From Aalborgiella sp963841045 (lineage in GTDB: Bacteria > Pseudomonadota > Gammaproteobacteria > Burkholderiales > Burkholderiaceae_C), in contig CAWJBD010000001.1 of assembly GCA_963841045.1 (NCBI GenBank), forward strand, positions 434,001 through 498,000: 64,000 nt of DNA, written 5' to 3'. A program made the translations under genes and the position numbers. Below the pieces are notes generated by a model that saw only the letters and a list, made by a program, of their open reading frames with translations, was not told the origin of the DNA and made no database searches. This document shows positions 36,290 to 45,921 of the stretch, in pieces. The first letter of the stretch is position 1. The number at the start of each line of letters is the position of its first letter.

Positions 36290-37233
36290 GATCATGATAA
36301 CCAGTTGCTAACAATCTATACACAGTCATTGCATAAAGTTTTGCGTGATCCACACTTGGATGCCGCTTTTAAAGAGATGGTATTAACACTACCATCTGAG
36401 TCGTATATTGCTGAACAATTGCAAGATGTTGACCCACAGCGCATTCACCAAGTACGTGAAGCCTTGCGTGCGCACATGGCCAATGCTCTGCATGCTGACT
36501 GGGAATGGGCTTATGAGACTTACCATCACAGCGGTGCGTACAGCCCTGATGCTGTCTCCAGCGGTCGCCGTGCTTTAACAGGCATGGCATTGTCTCAATT
36601 GTGTTTACACGCCAAAACAACAGGCGATGCCGTTTGGCCAAACATCACCCATCAACGCTTCAAAAACGCAAGCAATATGACCGACAGGTTCTATGCCTTG
36701 CAGGCATTGGTCAGCAGTGGTCACGAATTGGCAAGCACCGCTTTGGCTGATTTCCATGCCCAGTTTAAAAATGATGCCTTGGTTATTGACAAATGGTTTG
36801 CATTGCAAGCCAGCAGCCCTGATACCAATGGAAATATTTTGCCGCAAGTTCGTCAGTTGATGAGACATGCTGACTTCAATATCAAAAACCCTAACCGCGC
36901 ACGCAGCTTGATATTCAATTACTGCGTGAACAACCCTGCCGCTTTCCACAGACAAGATGGTGCGGGTTACGTGTTTTGGTGTGAACAAGTATTGGCGCTA
37001 GACAGTTTCAACCCACAGGTGGCAGCGCGTTTGGCTCGGGCTTTGGATCGCTGGAAGAAACTCAGTGAACCCTACAGAACTGCCGCCAAATCTTGCATTG
37101 AACGCGTGGCTGCCAAAAAAGATTTGAGCAACGACACACGAGAAGTCATTGCACATGCTTTGGCTGAATAATATTCTTTTCGATTACAGCCTCTTTCTCA
37201 TTTTACATTCACCTTTTTGAGCAACCCTAACGC

Positions 37234-39201
37234 ATGGCACTGATTACCCTGATAGACGCACAACTCGCTTTTGGCCATGTTGCACTGCTTGATCACACCG
37301 ATTTTTCATTAGAACTGGGAGAACGCGTGGGCATCATTGGTCGCAATGGCGCAGGCAAATCGTCCATGTTGAAAATCATTGCGGGTTTAGAAAAAATCGA
37401 CGATGGCACCTTGCAGTTGCAAAACAATTTGCGCATGGCCTATGTGTCACAAGAACCCGATTTGGATTTAAACGCCACTATTTTTGAAGCTGTCAAAGTG
37501 GGTATTGCACCAGTCATCGCCCTGATGGATGAATACATGACAGGTGCAGGTGATTTGGATACTTTGCAAAGCCAAATCGAAGCGGTCGACGGTTGGAATT
37601 GGGAGCAACGCGTCACCGAAACACTGCAACGCCTGCATTTGAATGGTGACGCCTTGGTGGGAACACTGTCTGGCGGTAATAAGAAACGCGTGGCTTTGGC
37701 GCAGGGTTTGGTGTCGCAGCCCGATGTACTGCTACTGGACGAACCCACCAACCATTTGGATTTGGATTCTATTGAATGGTTGGAAGACTTGTTGATTGCT
37801 TTCAAAGGCAGCGTCATCACCATCACCCACGATCGGAGCTTCTTGAACCGCGTTGCAACGCGCATTGTTGATTTAGACCGTGGCAAATTGTTGTCTTACC
37901 CTGGAAATTTTGAACAGTATCTGCTGCAAAAAGAAGAGCAACTGGCACAAGAGGCCGTTATCAACGCCAAAGCAGACAAATTGTTAGCCCAAGAAGAAGT
38001 GTGGATACGCAAAGGCGTAGAAGCGCGCCGCACCCGCGCCACCGCACGCATCAACAGATTAGGCGAATTGCGTGCCAACCGTGAATCGCGGCGCGATGTG
38101 GTGGGCAGCGTGAAGATGGATGTGGCCAGCGCCCAAAGCAGCGGCAAAATTGTTGCGGAATTGGAAAACGTCTGCAAATCATTCCAAACCCTAGACGCTG
38201 AAGGCAAAGTGACAGGCACTAAAACAGTCGTCAAAAACTTCACGGGCACGATTCTGCGCGGTGACAAAATTGGATTACTAGGCCCTAACGGCGCGGGCAA
38301 AACCACCTTGTTGAAACTGATACTGGGCGACTTGCAACCAGACAGTGGCACAGTCAAACAAGGCACCAAATTGGATGTGGCGTATTTTGACCAGATGCGC
38401 AACAACCTGGATTTAGACGCCACCCTGGAAGACTTCATCAGCCCAGGCAGCGAATGGATTGAAATTGGCAATCAAAAAAAGCACGTCAAAAGTTATTTGA
38501 GTGATTTTCTATTCAGCCCAGCGCGTGCCAATTCACCTGTGCGCAGCTTGAGCGGTGGCGAGCGTAACCGTTTGTTGTTAGCACGCCTATACGCACGCCC
38601 TGCCAACGTTTTGGTGCTGGACGAACCCACCAATGACTTGGACATTGACACCTTAGAATTGCTGGAAGAGTTATTACAAAACTTTGAGGGCACCGTGTTT
38701 CTAGTCAGCCATGACCGCACTTTTTTAGACAATGTCGTCACCAGCACCATCGCGTTCGAGGGTGATGGGCATTGGCGTGAATACGAAGGTGGCGTGCAAG
38801 ATTGGTTGGTACAAAGCAAACGCGCCAAAGAAATCGCCGCAAATAATGGTAAAAAACGACCTGAGCCGGCGTATTCATTGCCTAAATCGCTATCAAATCA
38901 GGAGCATTCTGCACAAATTAACGCCAACAATGCACCCGCAAATAACAACAATTCATCGACGGGTGCGCTCAAAAATTTAGCGAAAACACGAAAACTCAGC
39001 TTCAAAGAAAAACGTGACTTGGATGAATTGCCTGCCAAAATCGAAGCATTGGAAGCAGAACAAACTGACATACGCAAGCAATTGGCCGATAGTAAATTGT
39101 TCAGCTCTGACAACGCCAAAGCGCTGGCATTAACACAACGCGATGCTGAAATTGATGACTTGCTGCTGGCTGCCATGGAACGTTGGGAGGAGCTGAGTTA
39201 A
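37234..39201 (+). CDS. uup: ABC-F ATPase, Uup type
   Basis: Cytoplasmic, ribosome-associated ABC-F protein of 655 residues with two ATPase domains. Domain 1: GRNGAGKSSMLK, LSGGNKKRVALAQ, VLLLDEPTNHLD. Domain 2: GPNGAGKTTLLK, LSGGERNRLLLARL, VLVLDEPTNDLD. A charged inter-domain linker lies near 245-300, and the C-terminal coiled coil starting RKLSFKEKRDLDELPAKIEA is the Uup mark. Uup has been linked to ribosome assembly and to limiting transposon precise excision. The linker before the coiled coil holds an in-frame copy of the dispersed element (38864-38905). The stop overlaps the next start by one base. Confidence 0.94.
   Translation: MALITLIDAQLAFGHVALLDHTDFSLELGERVGIIGRNGAGKSSMLKIIAGLEKIDDGTLQLQNNLRMAYVSQEPDLDLNATIFEAVKVGIAPVIALMDEYMTGAGDLDTLQSQIEAVDGWNWEQRVTETLQRLHLNGDALVGTLSGGNKKRVALAQGLVSQPDVLLLDEPTNHLDLDSIEWLEDLLIAFKGSVITITHDRSFLNRVATRIVDLDRGKLLSYPGNFEQYLLQKEEQLAQEAVINAKADKLLAQEEVWIRKGVEARRTRATARINRLGELRANRESRRDVVGSVKMDVASAQSSGKIVAELENVCKSFQTLDAEGKVTGTKTVVKNFTGTILRGDKIGLLGPNGAGKTTLLKLILGDLQPDSGTVKQGTKLDVAYFDQMRNNLDLDATLEDFISPGSEWIEIGNQKKHVKSYLSDFLFSPARANSPVRSLSGGERNRLLLARLYARPANVLVLDEPTNDLDIDTLELLEELLQNFEGTVFLVSHDRTFLDNVVTSTIAFEGDGHWREYEGGVQDWLVQSKRAKEIAANNGKKRPEPAYSLPKSLSNQEHSAQINANNAPANNNNSSTGALKNLAKTRKLSFKEKRDLDELPAKIEALEAEQTDIRKQLADSKLFSSDNAKALALTQRDAEIDDLLLAAMERWEELS
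38864..38905 (-). repeat. Dispersed hairpin element, copy 4, inside uup
   Basis: AGCCGGCGTATTCATTGCCT (38864-38883) is nearly identical to the matching part of copies 2, 3 and 6, then GCTAT...GGAGC (38889-38905) is a worn form of the hairpin. It lies in the poorly conserved linker between the second ATPase domain and the C-terminal coiled coil, and stays in frame (EPAYSLPKSLSNQEH). Confidence 0.88.
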
Positions 39202-40298
39202 TGGCAACGAACAGAACCTCTGACACTGTTGCGACCATCTTCAGTATCCTTTTAGGCAGACCAATTGATGCTGATACGCAAGCCAAATGGTCATCGCGCT
39301 TGAACAATTCCGAAAGCCGCCTGTTTGACATGATGGATTCAATCATGTTGTCCCGTGAATTCATGGTAGAACAAGATTCCATCAGTCGAATTGAACGTTT
39401 GCGTCGTTTGTATGCTTTGCTGAAAACATGCAAGAACGAGCAACTAAAGCCAATTGAACAAGCGCAAATCATGTACCGCATGGTGTTCAATCGCTCTGTC
39501 GATGACTTTGGCATGCAAGTCATACAAGCACGCATACAAGCTGGTAAATTTTCAAAACTGGGTTTGCTTTTGCGCATGCTCAAATCGCCAGAATTTCGCA
39601 AACCTTATCGTCGCATCAAACCCATACAGCGCCTACATACTGCGCGTTCGGAATGGGTCAAACAACTTCCCACAGCAGACCGTGTGCTGGATATTGGCGG
39701 CAGCAGTCCGACTGTGCCTGAAGGCGCCTTGATTGAACTGGGTTACCAGCACAAGCCGAAAGAATTGACAATTTTTGACAAGCCCCCGGAACAGCAGTAC
39801 TGGGGCGCTCCCAATTATTCACAAGGTGAAAAACGTGTTTTCCCTTGGGGTACTGTTCAATACATGCACGGTTATGCAGAGGATATTTTTGACAATAAGG
39901 TTTTAGCTTCGCAGACGTTTGACATGATCTTCATGGGGCAAGTGGTTGAACATATTCAGGTCGAAAAATTACCTGCACTTCTGGTTTGGATTCGTGATCA
40001 TTTAAATCCAGGCGGCCATTTTTACTGCGATACGCCAAATCGGCTCATCACCAAATACGAAACGGGCGACAACAGTTACATTGACCCCGATCACAAAAAA
40101 GAATACACCCCTGCCGAACTCATGGCACTTTTCAATGAAGCAGGCTTTATGGAAGTGCAAAGCAAGGGCATTTTAGAAATGCCCAACGTTCAGTCTACGC
40201 ACAAATTGGATGTCAGCGATTACTACGATGGTCAACAGTTATGCGACCATGCTGAAGGCGCTTATTGTTTTGCAATGTCTGGGTTACGAGCATCTTAA
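39201..40298 (+). CDS. DUF4214-like / SAM methyltransferase fusion
   Basis: Protein of 365 residues. The first 130 residues are helical and contain TIFSILLGRPIDADTQAKW and MYRMVFNRSVDDFGMQVIQA, two repeats of the DUF4214 type often found in sugar-modifying proteins. The rest is a class I methyltransferase: VLDIGGSSPTVPEGAL (SAM motif), FDMIFMGQVVEHIQVEKLPA and LNPGGHFYCDTPNRL. It probably methylates a glycan or lipid-linked sugar, judging by the acyltransferases that follow. Its ATG overlaps the uup stop (TAATG), and ten bases separate it from the first acyltransferase. Confidence 0.82.
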   Translation: MATNRTSDTVATIFSILLGRPIDADTQAKWSSRLNNSESRLFDMMDSIMLSREFMVEQDSISRIERLRRLYALLKTCKNEQLKPIEQAQIMYRMVFNRSVDDFGMQVIQARIQAGKFSKLGLLLRMLKSPEFRKPYRRIKPIQRLHTARSEWVKQLPTADRVLDIGGSSPTVPEGALIELGYQHKPKELTIFDKPPEQQYWGAPNYSQGEKRVFPWGTVQYMHGYAEDIFDNKVLASQTFDMIFMGQVVEHIQVEKLPALLVWIRDHLNPGGHFYCDTPNRLITKYETGDNSYIDPDHKKEYTPAELMALFNEAGFMEVQSKGILEMPNVQSTHKLDVSDYYDGQQLCDHAEGAYCFAMSGLRAS

Positions 40299-40307
40299 TT
40301 CGCAACC

Positions 40308-42289
40308 ATGAATCACCCCAAATACCGACCAGACATTGATGGCCTGCGTGCCATTGCTGTACTCAGTGTTCTGGGGTTTCATGCGTTCCCGGCGCAATTC
40401 AAAGCAGGTTTCATTGGTGTTGATATTTTTTTCGTCATTTCAGGTTACCTGATCAGCAGCATCATTTTTGAAAACCTTACACGCGGCAGTTTCAGTTTTT
40501 TAGAGTTTTATGGTCGCCGCATCAAGCGCATTTTTCCTGCCTTGGCACTGGTATTGTTTGCCAGTTTCACGTTGGCTTGGTTTGCCCTTTTTGCAGACGA
40601 GTTTGCGCAACTTGGTAAACACATGGCAGCAGGCGCTGCGTTTATTTCTAATTTTGCGCTGTGGCAAGAATCAGGCTATTTTGATAATGCAGCAGAGACC
40701 AAACCTTTGTTGCACTTGTGGTCGCTGGCGATTGAGGAACAGTTCTACATTTTCTGGCCACTCTTGGTGTGGGCAACATGGAAGCGCAGATGGCTGTTCA
40801 TCACGATTTTGATAACCCTGTTACTCGTGTCTTTTGGCATAAATGTGTATTTTGTTCGCATCGACCGTGCAACTGCTTTTTTCTTTCCAGGTTCACGTGT
40901 TTGGGAATTGTTGATTGGTGTCGTGCTGGCCTACTTTTCAACGCAATCAAAAGAAACTTCGGCAAAAAGATTTCGGCTCAACCAAACACATAAACAAGTT
41001 TTATCCACACTGGGCGTTTTGCTGCTGGCCTTTGCCTTTTATCGAATCGACAAAACCCGCCCATACCCAGGTTCATGGGCTTTATTACCAGAGCTAGGGG
41101 CATTCTGTTTGATTGCCGCAGGTACAAATGCTTGGTTTAATCGCTATGTTTTAGCAAATCGTGCCATGGTGGGCATCGGTTTAATCAGCTACCCACTGTA
41201 TTTATGGCATTGGCCGCTTTTGACGTTTGCACGAATTGTCGAGAGTGAAACACCTGCCATTAAGTTTCGAGTTGCTGCGCTCTTGCTCAGCGTTGTGTTG
41301 GCATGGCTGACATATCGTTTTCTTGAAAAACCAATACGGTCGGGCAGCAATCATCGCATGAAAATTACCGCACTTTGTATGGCAATGGCAGCGTTGGGCA
41401 CGGCAGGCTACATCACTTACATTCAAAACGGATTCCCACAGCGTGCTGCTGCGCAAACCAGCAACATCAACACTTGGGATAACTTAACATTTGCACAATC
41501 ATGCCGATTTTTAACCCTAGCCAAAGAACAAGATGATTGGTGCAATCAAGGGAATGCACCAGACAAAGCACCTACGCACGTGTTGATGGGTGACAGTGTT
41601 GGCAACGGTTTTGCCCCGATGCTTCAAACTTATGCAGATGAACAAAACAAATCTGCCGACTGCATCATTTGTATTTAGGCAATTTGGGCGAGGTGCATGC
41701 CCGATGCTACTGGGTATTGGCCCCGCCCATTGCAAAGAACTGACTCAAGCAGCCAAAACCTATATCGACCAAAACAAAAGCATTCATACCGTCATACTTG
41801 CCGCCAATTGGACGCTTTATTTTCAAGGGAATGAGTGGTATGGGCATTCCAAAATTGACGCGCAAGAATTTCAGCAAGCTTTTACCAATACGGTGCGTCA
41901 TTACCAAAGCTTGGGGAAACGAGTTGTTGTGATACTGGCGCCACCCATTGGTGCCAACCCGCGCGCCTGTGTGGTGCGACCATTGCGCTTAAGTACAGAA
42001 AATAACTGCATTTTGCAAATGCAGGATGTGTTAAACAATTCACGAGATTACAAAGCACCATTTGTTGCGTGGCTCAATGCGTTGCATGTCGAGTTTTTTG
42101 ACCCAGAGCGGTACTTGTGCAATGAAAATGACATGCAAAGTCACGGACGGACCCCGTATTTTGTACCTGGATCATGAACACTTCAGTGAATTTGGTGGAC
42201 CTTATCTGGCCAAATCAAGCCCAAAAAGATCTGCAATTAATTCTGAGCCCAATCTTAAATTAGTCTTTAATCACTATAAATCACACTAA
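40308..42289 (+). pseudogene. OafA/YrhL-type acyltransferase with SGNH domain, two frameshifts
   Basis: First of two related acyltransferases. The N-terminal membrane domain (YRPDIDGLRAIAVLSVLGFH, about ten helices) is intact to residue 340; the C-terminal periplasmic SGNH hydrolase-like part starts with LMGDSVGNGFAPML. The frame breaks near 41660-41685, continues as QFGRGACPMLLGIGP, breaks again near 42133 and ends with ILYLDHEHFSEFGGPYLA, the His-containing SGNH block. Both breaks are apparent +1. Such proteins O-acetylate surface polysaccharide or lipopolysaccharide sugars. The second copy at 43171 is intact. Confidence 0.82.
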
Positions 42290-42420
42290 TAAACGTAAAG
42301 TTACAAAATAATTTAGCATTTTAGGGAATTTATCTGTCAAAATCTCACCCAAGCAGACTGTTGTAACTTAAAGAATCTGCACTAACTGGTTGTTGCAACA
42401 CATTTTATAAAGGAAATACC

Positions 42421-43044
42421 ATGGCATGGCTAAATAAATTAAACAATGCTTTCACTTGGCGACCGGCATCAGCGTTGGCAGCAGTGGCGTTGGCTTCGGC
42501 AACCTTGGTTGGTTGCAATGTTGGTAAGACCGACACAGTGACAACTGATACCACATCCACAAGTACTGGGACAACTTCAGGCACAACGACTGCAGGCTCA
42601 AGTGGCTACAAAGGTGGTTGTTTTGGAAGGTTTGAGGGCGGCTACAACATGCCCGAACATGAGCAACGTATTGCACAGCGTAATCAGTCACTCAAAGACC
42701 GTGGCATCCAAGTTACAGGCAATGACGATATCGACAATGCCAATGCGGGTGGTGGACCACCAGATGGTGGTATTTGGTTGGCTGGCAGCATGTGGTTTGA
42801 AACTGACGCAAATTGCCGTGTTGTCGCTGGTCAAACTCTGATCTTTTTTGCTTATGAATACAACATTGGCGGCACAGTCAATAAAGACGGAACCTTTGAC
42901 TTGGTCTGGTACGGACAAGGTTCTGAAGGCCAGTTAGAAGGACGAATTGAAGCCGATGGAACCCTCACAGGTGAATTCCATCACCCCGCCCCAGATACTT
43001 ATGTGGTTGGCGATGTTTGGGGTACTTTTACAGCTAGTAAATAA
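42421..43044 (+). CDS. Putative lipoprotein of unknown function
   Basis: A 207-residue protein I do not recognise. The N-terminus has a hydrophobic run ending in the lipobox LVGC, then a Thr/Ser/Gly-rich linker of about 35 residues (TDTTSTSTGTTSGTTTAG), then a globular part with FGRFEGGYNMPEHEQRIAQ, GGPPDGGIWLAGSMWFETD and a run of beta-rich, Gly-containing strands to the end. It is likely anchored in the outer or inner membrane. AAGGAAA precedes the ATG. It sits between the two acyltransferases but has its own terminator, so may be a separate unit. Confidence 0.75.
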   Translation: MAWLNKLNNAFTWRPASALAAVALASATLVGCNVGKTDTVTTDTTSTSTGTTSGTTTAGSSGYKGGCFGRFEGGYNMPEHEQRIAQRNQSLKDRGIQVTGNDDIDNANAGGGPPDGGIWLAGSMWFETDANCRVVAGQTLIFFAYEYNIGGTVNKDGTFDLVWYGQGSEGQLEGRIEADGTLTGEFHHPAPDTYVVGDVWGTFTASK

Positions 43045-43047
43045 TAC

Positions 43048-43140
43048 CGAAGTCAAAATACGGTAGCGTACTTTTAGTACGTATACTTCGAAAGGTCTGA
43101 ACAACTCGCTTGCGTGAGTTATTCAGGCCTTTATTCTTTT
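43048..43140 (+). terminator. Double hairpin terminator after the lipoprotein gene
   Basis: First a long stem with CGAAGT (43048) and ACTTCG (43085-43090) enclosing CGTAC/GTACG. Then a strong stem from AAAGG (43091) to CCTTT (43132), including CTGAA/TTCAG and AACTC/GAGTT with few mismatches, followed by a T-rich stretch. The second is a good Rho-independent terminator. Confidence 0.75.
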
Positions 43141-43170
43141 TAGAACACCATTATTCGTCACGCAATCATC

Positions 43171-45135
43171 ATGCAGCACCCCAGCTACCGCCCCGACATA
43201 GATGGCCTGCGCGCCATCGCGGTTTTATTGGTTGTGGTGCACCATGCATTTCCCAAACTCTTGCCCAGCGGCTTCATTGGGGTGGATTTGTTTTTTGTGA
43301 TTTCAGGGTTTCTGATTACAACCATCATCTTTCAGAATCTTGAACGCGGCAGCTTCAGTTTCCTTGATTTCTACACCCGCCGCATCAAACGCATCTTCCC
43401 GGCTTTGGCGCTGGTTTTGTTGGCTTGCTTGGTTTACGGCTGGTTCACGCTATTGCCGGCTGATTACAAGCTGTTGGGTAAACACACCGTCGCGGGTGCA
43501 GCCTTTGTGTCCAATTTCGCGTTTTGGAACGAATCGGGCTACTTCAATGGCGACTCTAAACTCAAACCGCTGTTGCACCTGTGGTCTTTGGGGATTGAAG
43601 AGCAGTATTACATTGTTTGGCCTTTGATTGCTTGGTTCGCTTGGAAGAAGCAAGTTAATTTGCTTAAAGTTTGTTTGGTTCTTCTCATTGCGTCATTGCT
43701 GGCCAATATCGTCACGGTGAAGTACAACGCAGTGGCGGCCTTTTTCTCGCCAGCCACACGGTTTTGGGAGCTGTTGGTGGGCTCGGTGTTGGCATATGTG
43801 GCTTTGCACCGTCCGGCAAGCCAACCCAGTGAGAAACAACCCATTCGCAACAATCAAGCAGCTTGGGCGGGTTTGCTCTTGTTGCTGATTGGCATGGTGA
43901 TCATCAAGCCGGAGCGTCGTTTTCCGGGCTTTTGGGCATTGTTACCCACATTAGCGGCTTACCTCATCATTTATGCCGGTCCACAGGCTTGGCTCAATCG
44001 CAAGGTGTTGTCCAACAAGTTGCTGGTGTGGTTTGGCTTGATCAGCTTCCCGCTTTACCTTTGGCATTGGCCTTTGTTGGTGTTTGCCAAATTAAGCGCT
44101 AATCAATCACCAAGCACAGAGTTAATCTTGCTGGCGGTTGCATTGAGCATCGTCTTGGCTTGGTTGACCTACCGGTTAGTCGAGCGCCCCATTCGATTTG
44201 GCAGTCAAACTCGAAATATCCCAATCGTTTTATGCTTTGCACTACTCGCACTTGCAGGTGCGGGCCGCTATATATACAAAAACGATGGTTTTGAATCAAG
44301 GTTTCCCTCCTTCATCAGGACCATTCTTCACAATCAACCGAAATTGGCTGAAGGCTGGCGTAGCAATGAATGCATCTTGGAGCAAGGTGTTCCTTCCTCG
44401 AATTTTTCCAGTAGTTGCGTTGACAAAGACAAACGTCCTCTGGTTTTCTTATGGGGTGATTCGCACGCAGCTGCCCTGTATCCAGGTCTCAAACATTTGC
44501 AAGACACAGGACTGTACAAGTTCGGTGTAGCTCAGCGAAATGGCGCTGTTTGCCCGCCCGTATTGGGAGACAAACGACCATGGTGCAATGAAATCAACAA
44601 CGATTCTTTTCGCCTCATTAAAGAACTGAAACCCGAGATTGCCATGCTGTATGCATACTGGCCGCATGGCATGGATGGCAAGGGCAACTTTGGTGGCTTG
44701 TATGATTTGTCAAAACTCAACGCTACAGTAATAGAGTTAAAAAAGGCTGGCGTACAAAAAATTATCGTGATGGGCCCTTCACCTTATTGGAAAAATTCAC
44801 TGCCACATAACATTGTGGAAACATGGAAAAAAGGGAATCCATTGAACAAACCTCCCCTTCGCATGGGTGAAGGCGAATTTGGTCTGATTGACAATTTGTC
44901 TGTTTATGAAAAACGCATGCGCGACTTAGCCCAACAGATGGGTGTAGATTACATCTCTGGTCTTGATTATTTATGCAACGCAGATGGATGCCTAACCCGT
45001 GACAGCGAGGATGGCGTCAAAGTCTCGTCTGTCGATTATGGACATCTCACCGTTGATGCCTCTCAAACTTACCTTAAAATGATCGCTCCGTTGATATTTA
45101 CCATACCCACAAACATACCAATAGAAAAACAATAA
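43171..45135 (+). CDS. OafA/YrhL-type acyltransferase with SGNH domain
   Basis: Intact two-domain acyltransferase of 654 residues. The membrane part (YRPDIDGLRAIAVLLVVVHH, GVDLFFVISGFLITTIIFQN, FYTRRIKRIFPALALVL, LHLWSLGIEEQYYIVWPL) is the acyltransferase 3 family; the His in the first motif is catalytic. The C-terminal periplasmic domain starts near residue 425 with LWGDSHAAALYPGL, an SGNH esterase-like fold that completes transfer of the acyl group to a sugar. The first 140 residues closely match the paralogue at 40308. Target glycan unknown. Confidence 0.9.
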   Translation: MQHPSYRPDIDGLRAIAVLLVVVHHAFPKLLPSGFIGVDLFFVISGFLITTIIFQNLERGSFSFLDFYTRRIKRIFPALALVLLACLVYGWFTLLPADYKLLGKHTVAGAAFVSNFAFWNESGYFNGDSKLKPLLHLWSLGIEEQYYIVWPLIAWFAWKKQVNLLKVCLVLLIASLLANIVTVKYNAVAAFFSPATRFWELLVGSVLAYVALHRPASQPSEKQPIRNNQAAWAGLLLLLIGMVIIKPERRFPGFWALLPTLAAYLIIYAGPQAWLNRKVLSNKLLVWFGLISFPLYLWHWPLLVFAKLSANQSPSTELILLAVALSIVLAWLTYRLVERPIRFGSQTRNIPIVLCFALLALAGAGRYIYKNDGFESRFPSFIRTILHNQPKLAEGWRSNECILEQGVPSSNFSSSCVDKDKRPLVFLWGDSHAAALYPGLKHLQDTGLYKFGVAQRNGAVCPPVLGDKRPWCNEINNDSFRLIKELKPEIAMLYAYWPHGMDGKGNFGGLYDLSKLNATVIELKKAGVQKIIVMGPSPYWKNSLPHNIVETWKKGNPLNKPPLRMGEGEFGLIDNLSVYEKRMRDLAQQMGVDYISGLDYLCNADGCLTRDSEDGVKVSSVDYGHLTVDASQTYLKMIAPLIFTIPTNIPIEKQ

Positions 45136-45142
45136 AACCATC

Positions 45143-45850
45143 ATGCGTACTTTTTCTCATATATTTACCCTTTGCAAGTCATTGGTCGTCGTCACATTAA
45201 CCATGCTTCTTGTTGCTTGCGGCGGCGGTGGCGAACCTGAGGTAGTTAAACCAAAAAAACCAGCCGTCATCATGGTTTTTGGCGATTCCACATCGCAAGG
45301 CTATGGTGTTGAGCTATTTGGTGAATATTATGAAAATATCCCACCAGGGAAAATGTATGCTGACTTACTGCGCAACAAATTAAAAAGTGAAGGTATGGAT
45401 GAATTTGCATCCATCACGGTCATCAATGAAAGTCTGGGTTCAGAATTCGCTTTTGAAGGCTTGAAACGTTTGCCTTTTCTCATGGCTTACCACAGGCCCA
45501 CGCATGTTATTCTGGCTCATGGCACCAACGATGCCAGAGCAGGCTTTGGTACGGCGTCCATCTCCAATACATTTGTATCGATGGTTGGTATTGTCCAAGG
45601 AAATGGCGCCAAGGCATTATTAGCTGATGTGACACTAACCATTTTTGGCCGTGAATATGCAAACGAATATTCAACCATGGTGGTCAATACGGCCAAAGCA
45701 ACAGGTGCAACCTATGTGCCCATTTTGCTAGGCACTTTGTTCAATCCCATTTACACACTGAATGATGGCTATGGTTATCACCAAAACGAATTGGCGCAAC
45801 CCATCATGATGCAAAATGTTTGGGATAAGTTGATTCCACTGCTTGAATGA
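45143..45850 (+). CDS. SGNH/GDSL-type lipoprotein esterase
   Basis: Lipoprotein of 235 residues: the N-terminal hydrophobic run ends LLVACGGGG, so Cys is lipidated. The SGNH hydrolase blocks are visible as VFGDSTSQGYG (Ser), ESLGSEF (Gly block), AHGTNDARAG (Asn) and YGYHQNE near the C-terminus (His). It would deacylate a glycan or lipid in the periplasm or outer membrane. It lies seven bases after the acyltransferase, suggesting a paired add-and-remove of acyl groups. Confidence 0.82.
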   Translation: MRTFSHIFTLCKSLVVVTLTMLLVACGGGGEPEVVKPKKPAVIMVFGDSTSQGYGVELFGEYYENIPPGKMYADLLRNKLKSEGMDEFASITVINESLGSEFAFEGLKRLPFLMAYHRPTHVILAHGTNDARAGFGTASISNTFVSMVGIVQGNGAKALLADVTLTIFGREYANEYSTMVVNTAKATGATYVPILLGTLFNPIYTLNDGYGYHQNELAQPIMMQNVWDKLIPLLE

Positions 45851-45921
45851 TTAATTGGTTAAAAATCCTTTGCAATGAGGTATGCAGTGTACTTCTTGGG
45901 GAATAAAAAGCTTCTTCCTGA

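Larger units (their letters stand above)
34435..37171 (+). pseudogene. pepN: Aminopeptidase N (M1 family), three frame lesions
   Basis: Zinc aminopeptidase of about 900 residues. The N-terminal two thirds are intact in the first frame: GAMEN substrate motif in FNMGAMENKGLNIFN, and the zinc motif HEYFH (His305, Glu306, His309) with Glu328. The frame is then lost three times: a 23-nt insertion at 35656-35678, an extra T near 36051 and an extra A near 36094. Removing these restores TLVGRDGFAKGMKLYFE, TQTFKFTNI and VPSLLRGFSAPVIL, as expected for PepN. The third part, to 37171, also contains an in-frame copy of the dispersed element at 36236-36289. Several independent lesions, one far too long for a base-calling slip, suggest a true pseudogene, though part may be error. 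Confidence 0.85.
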
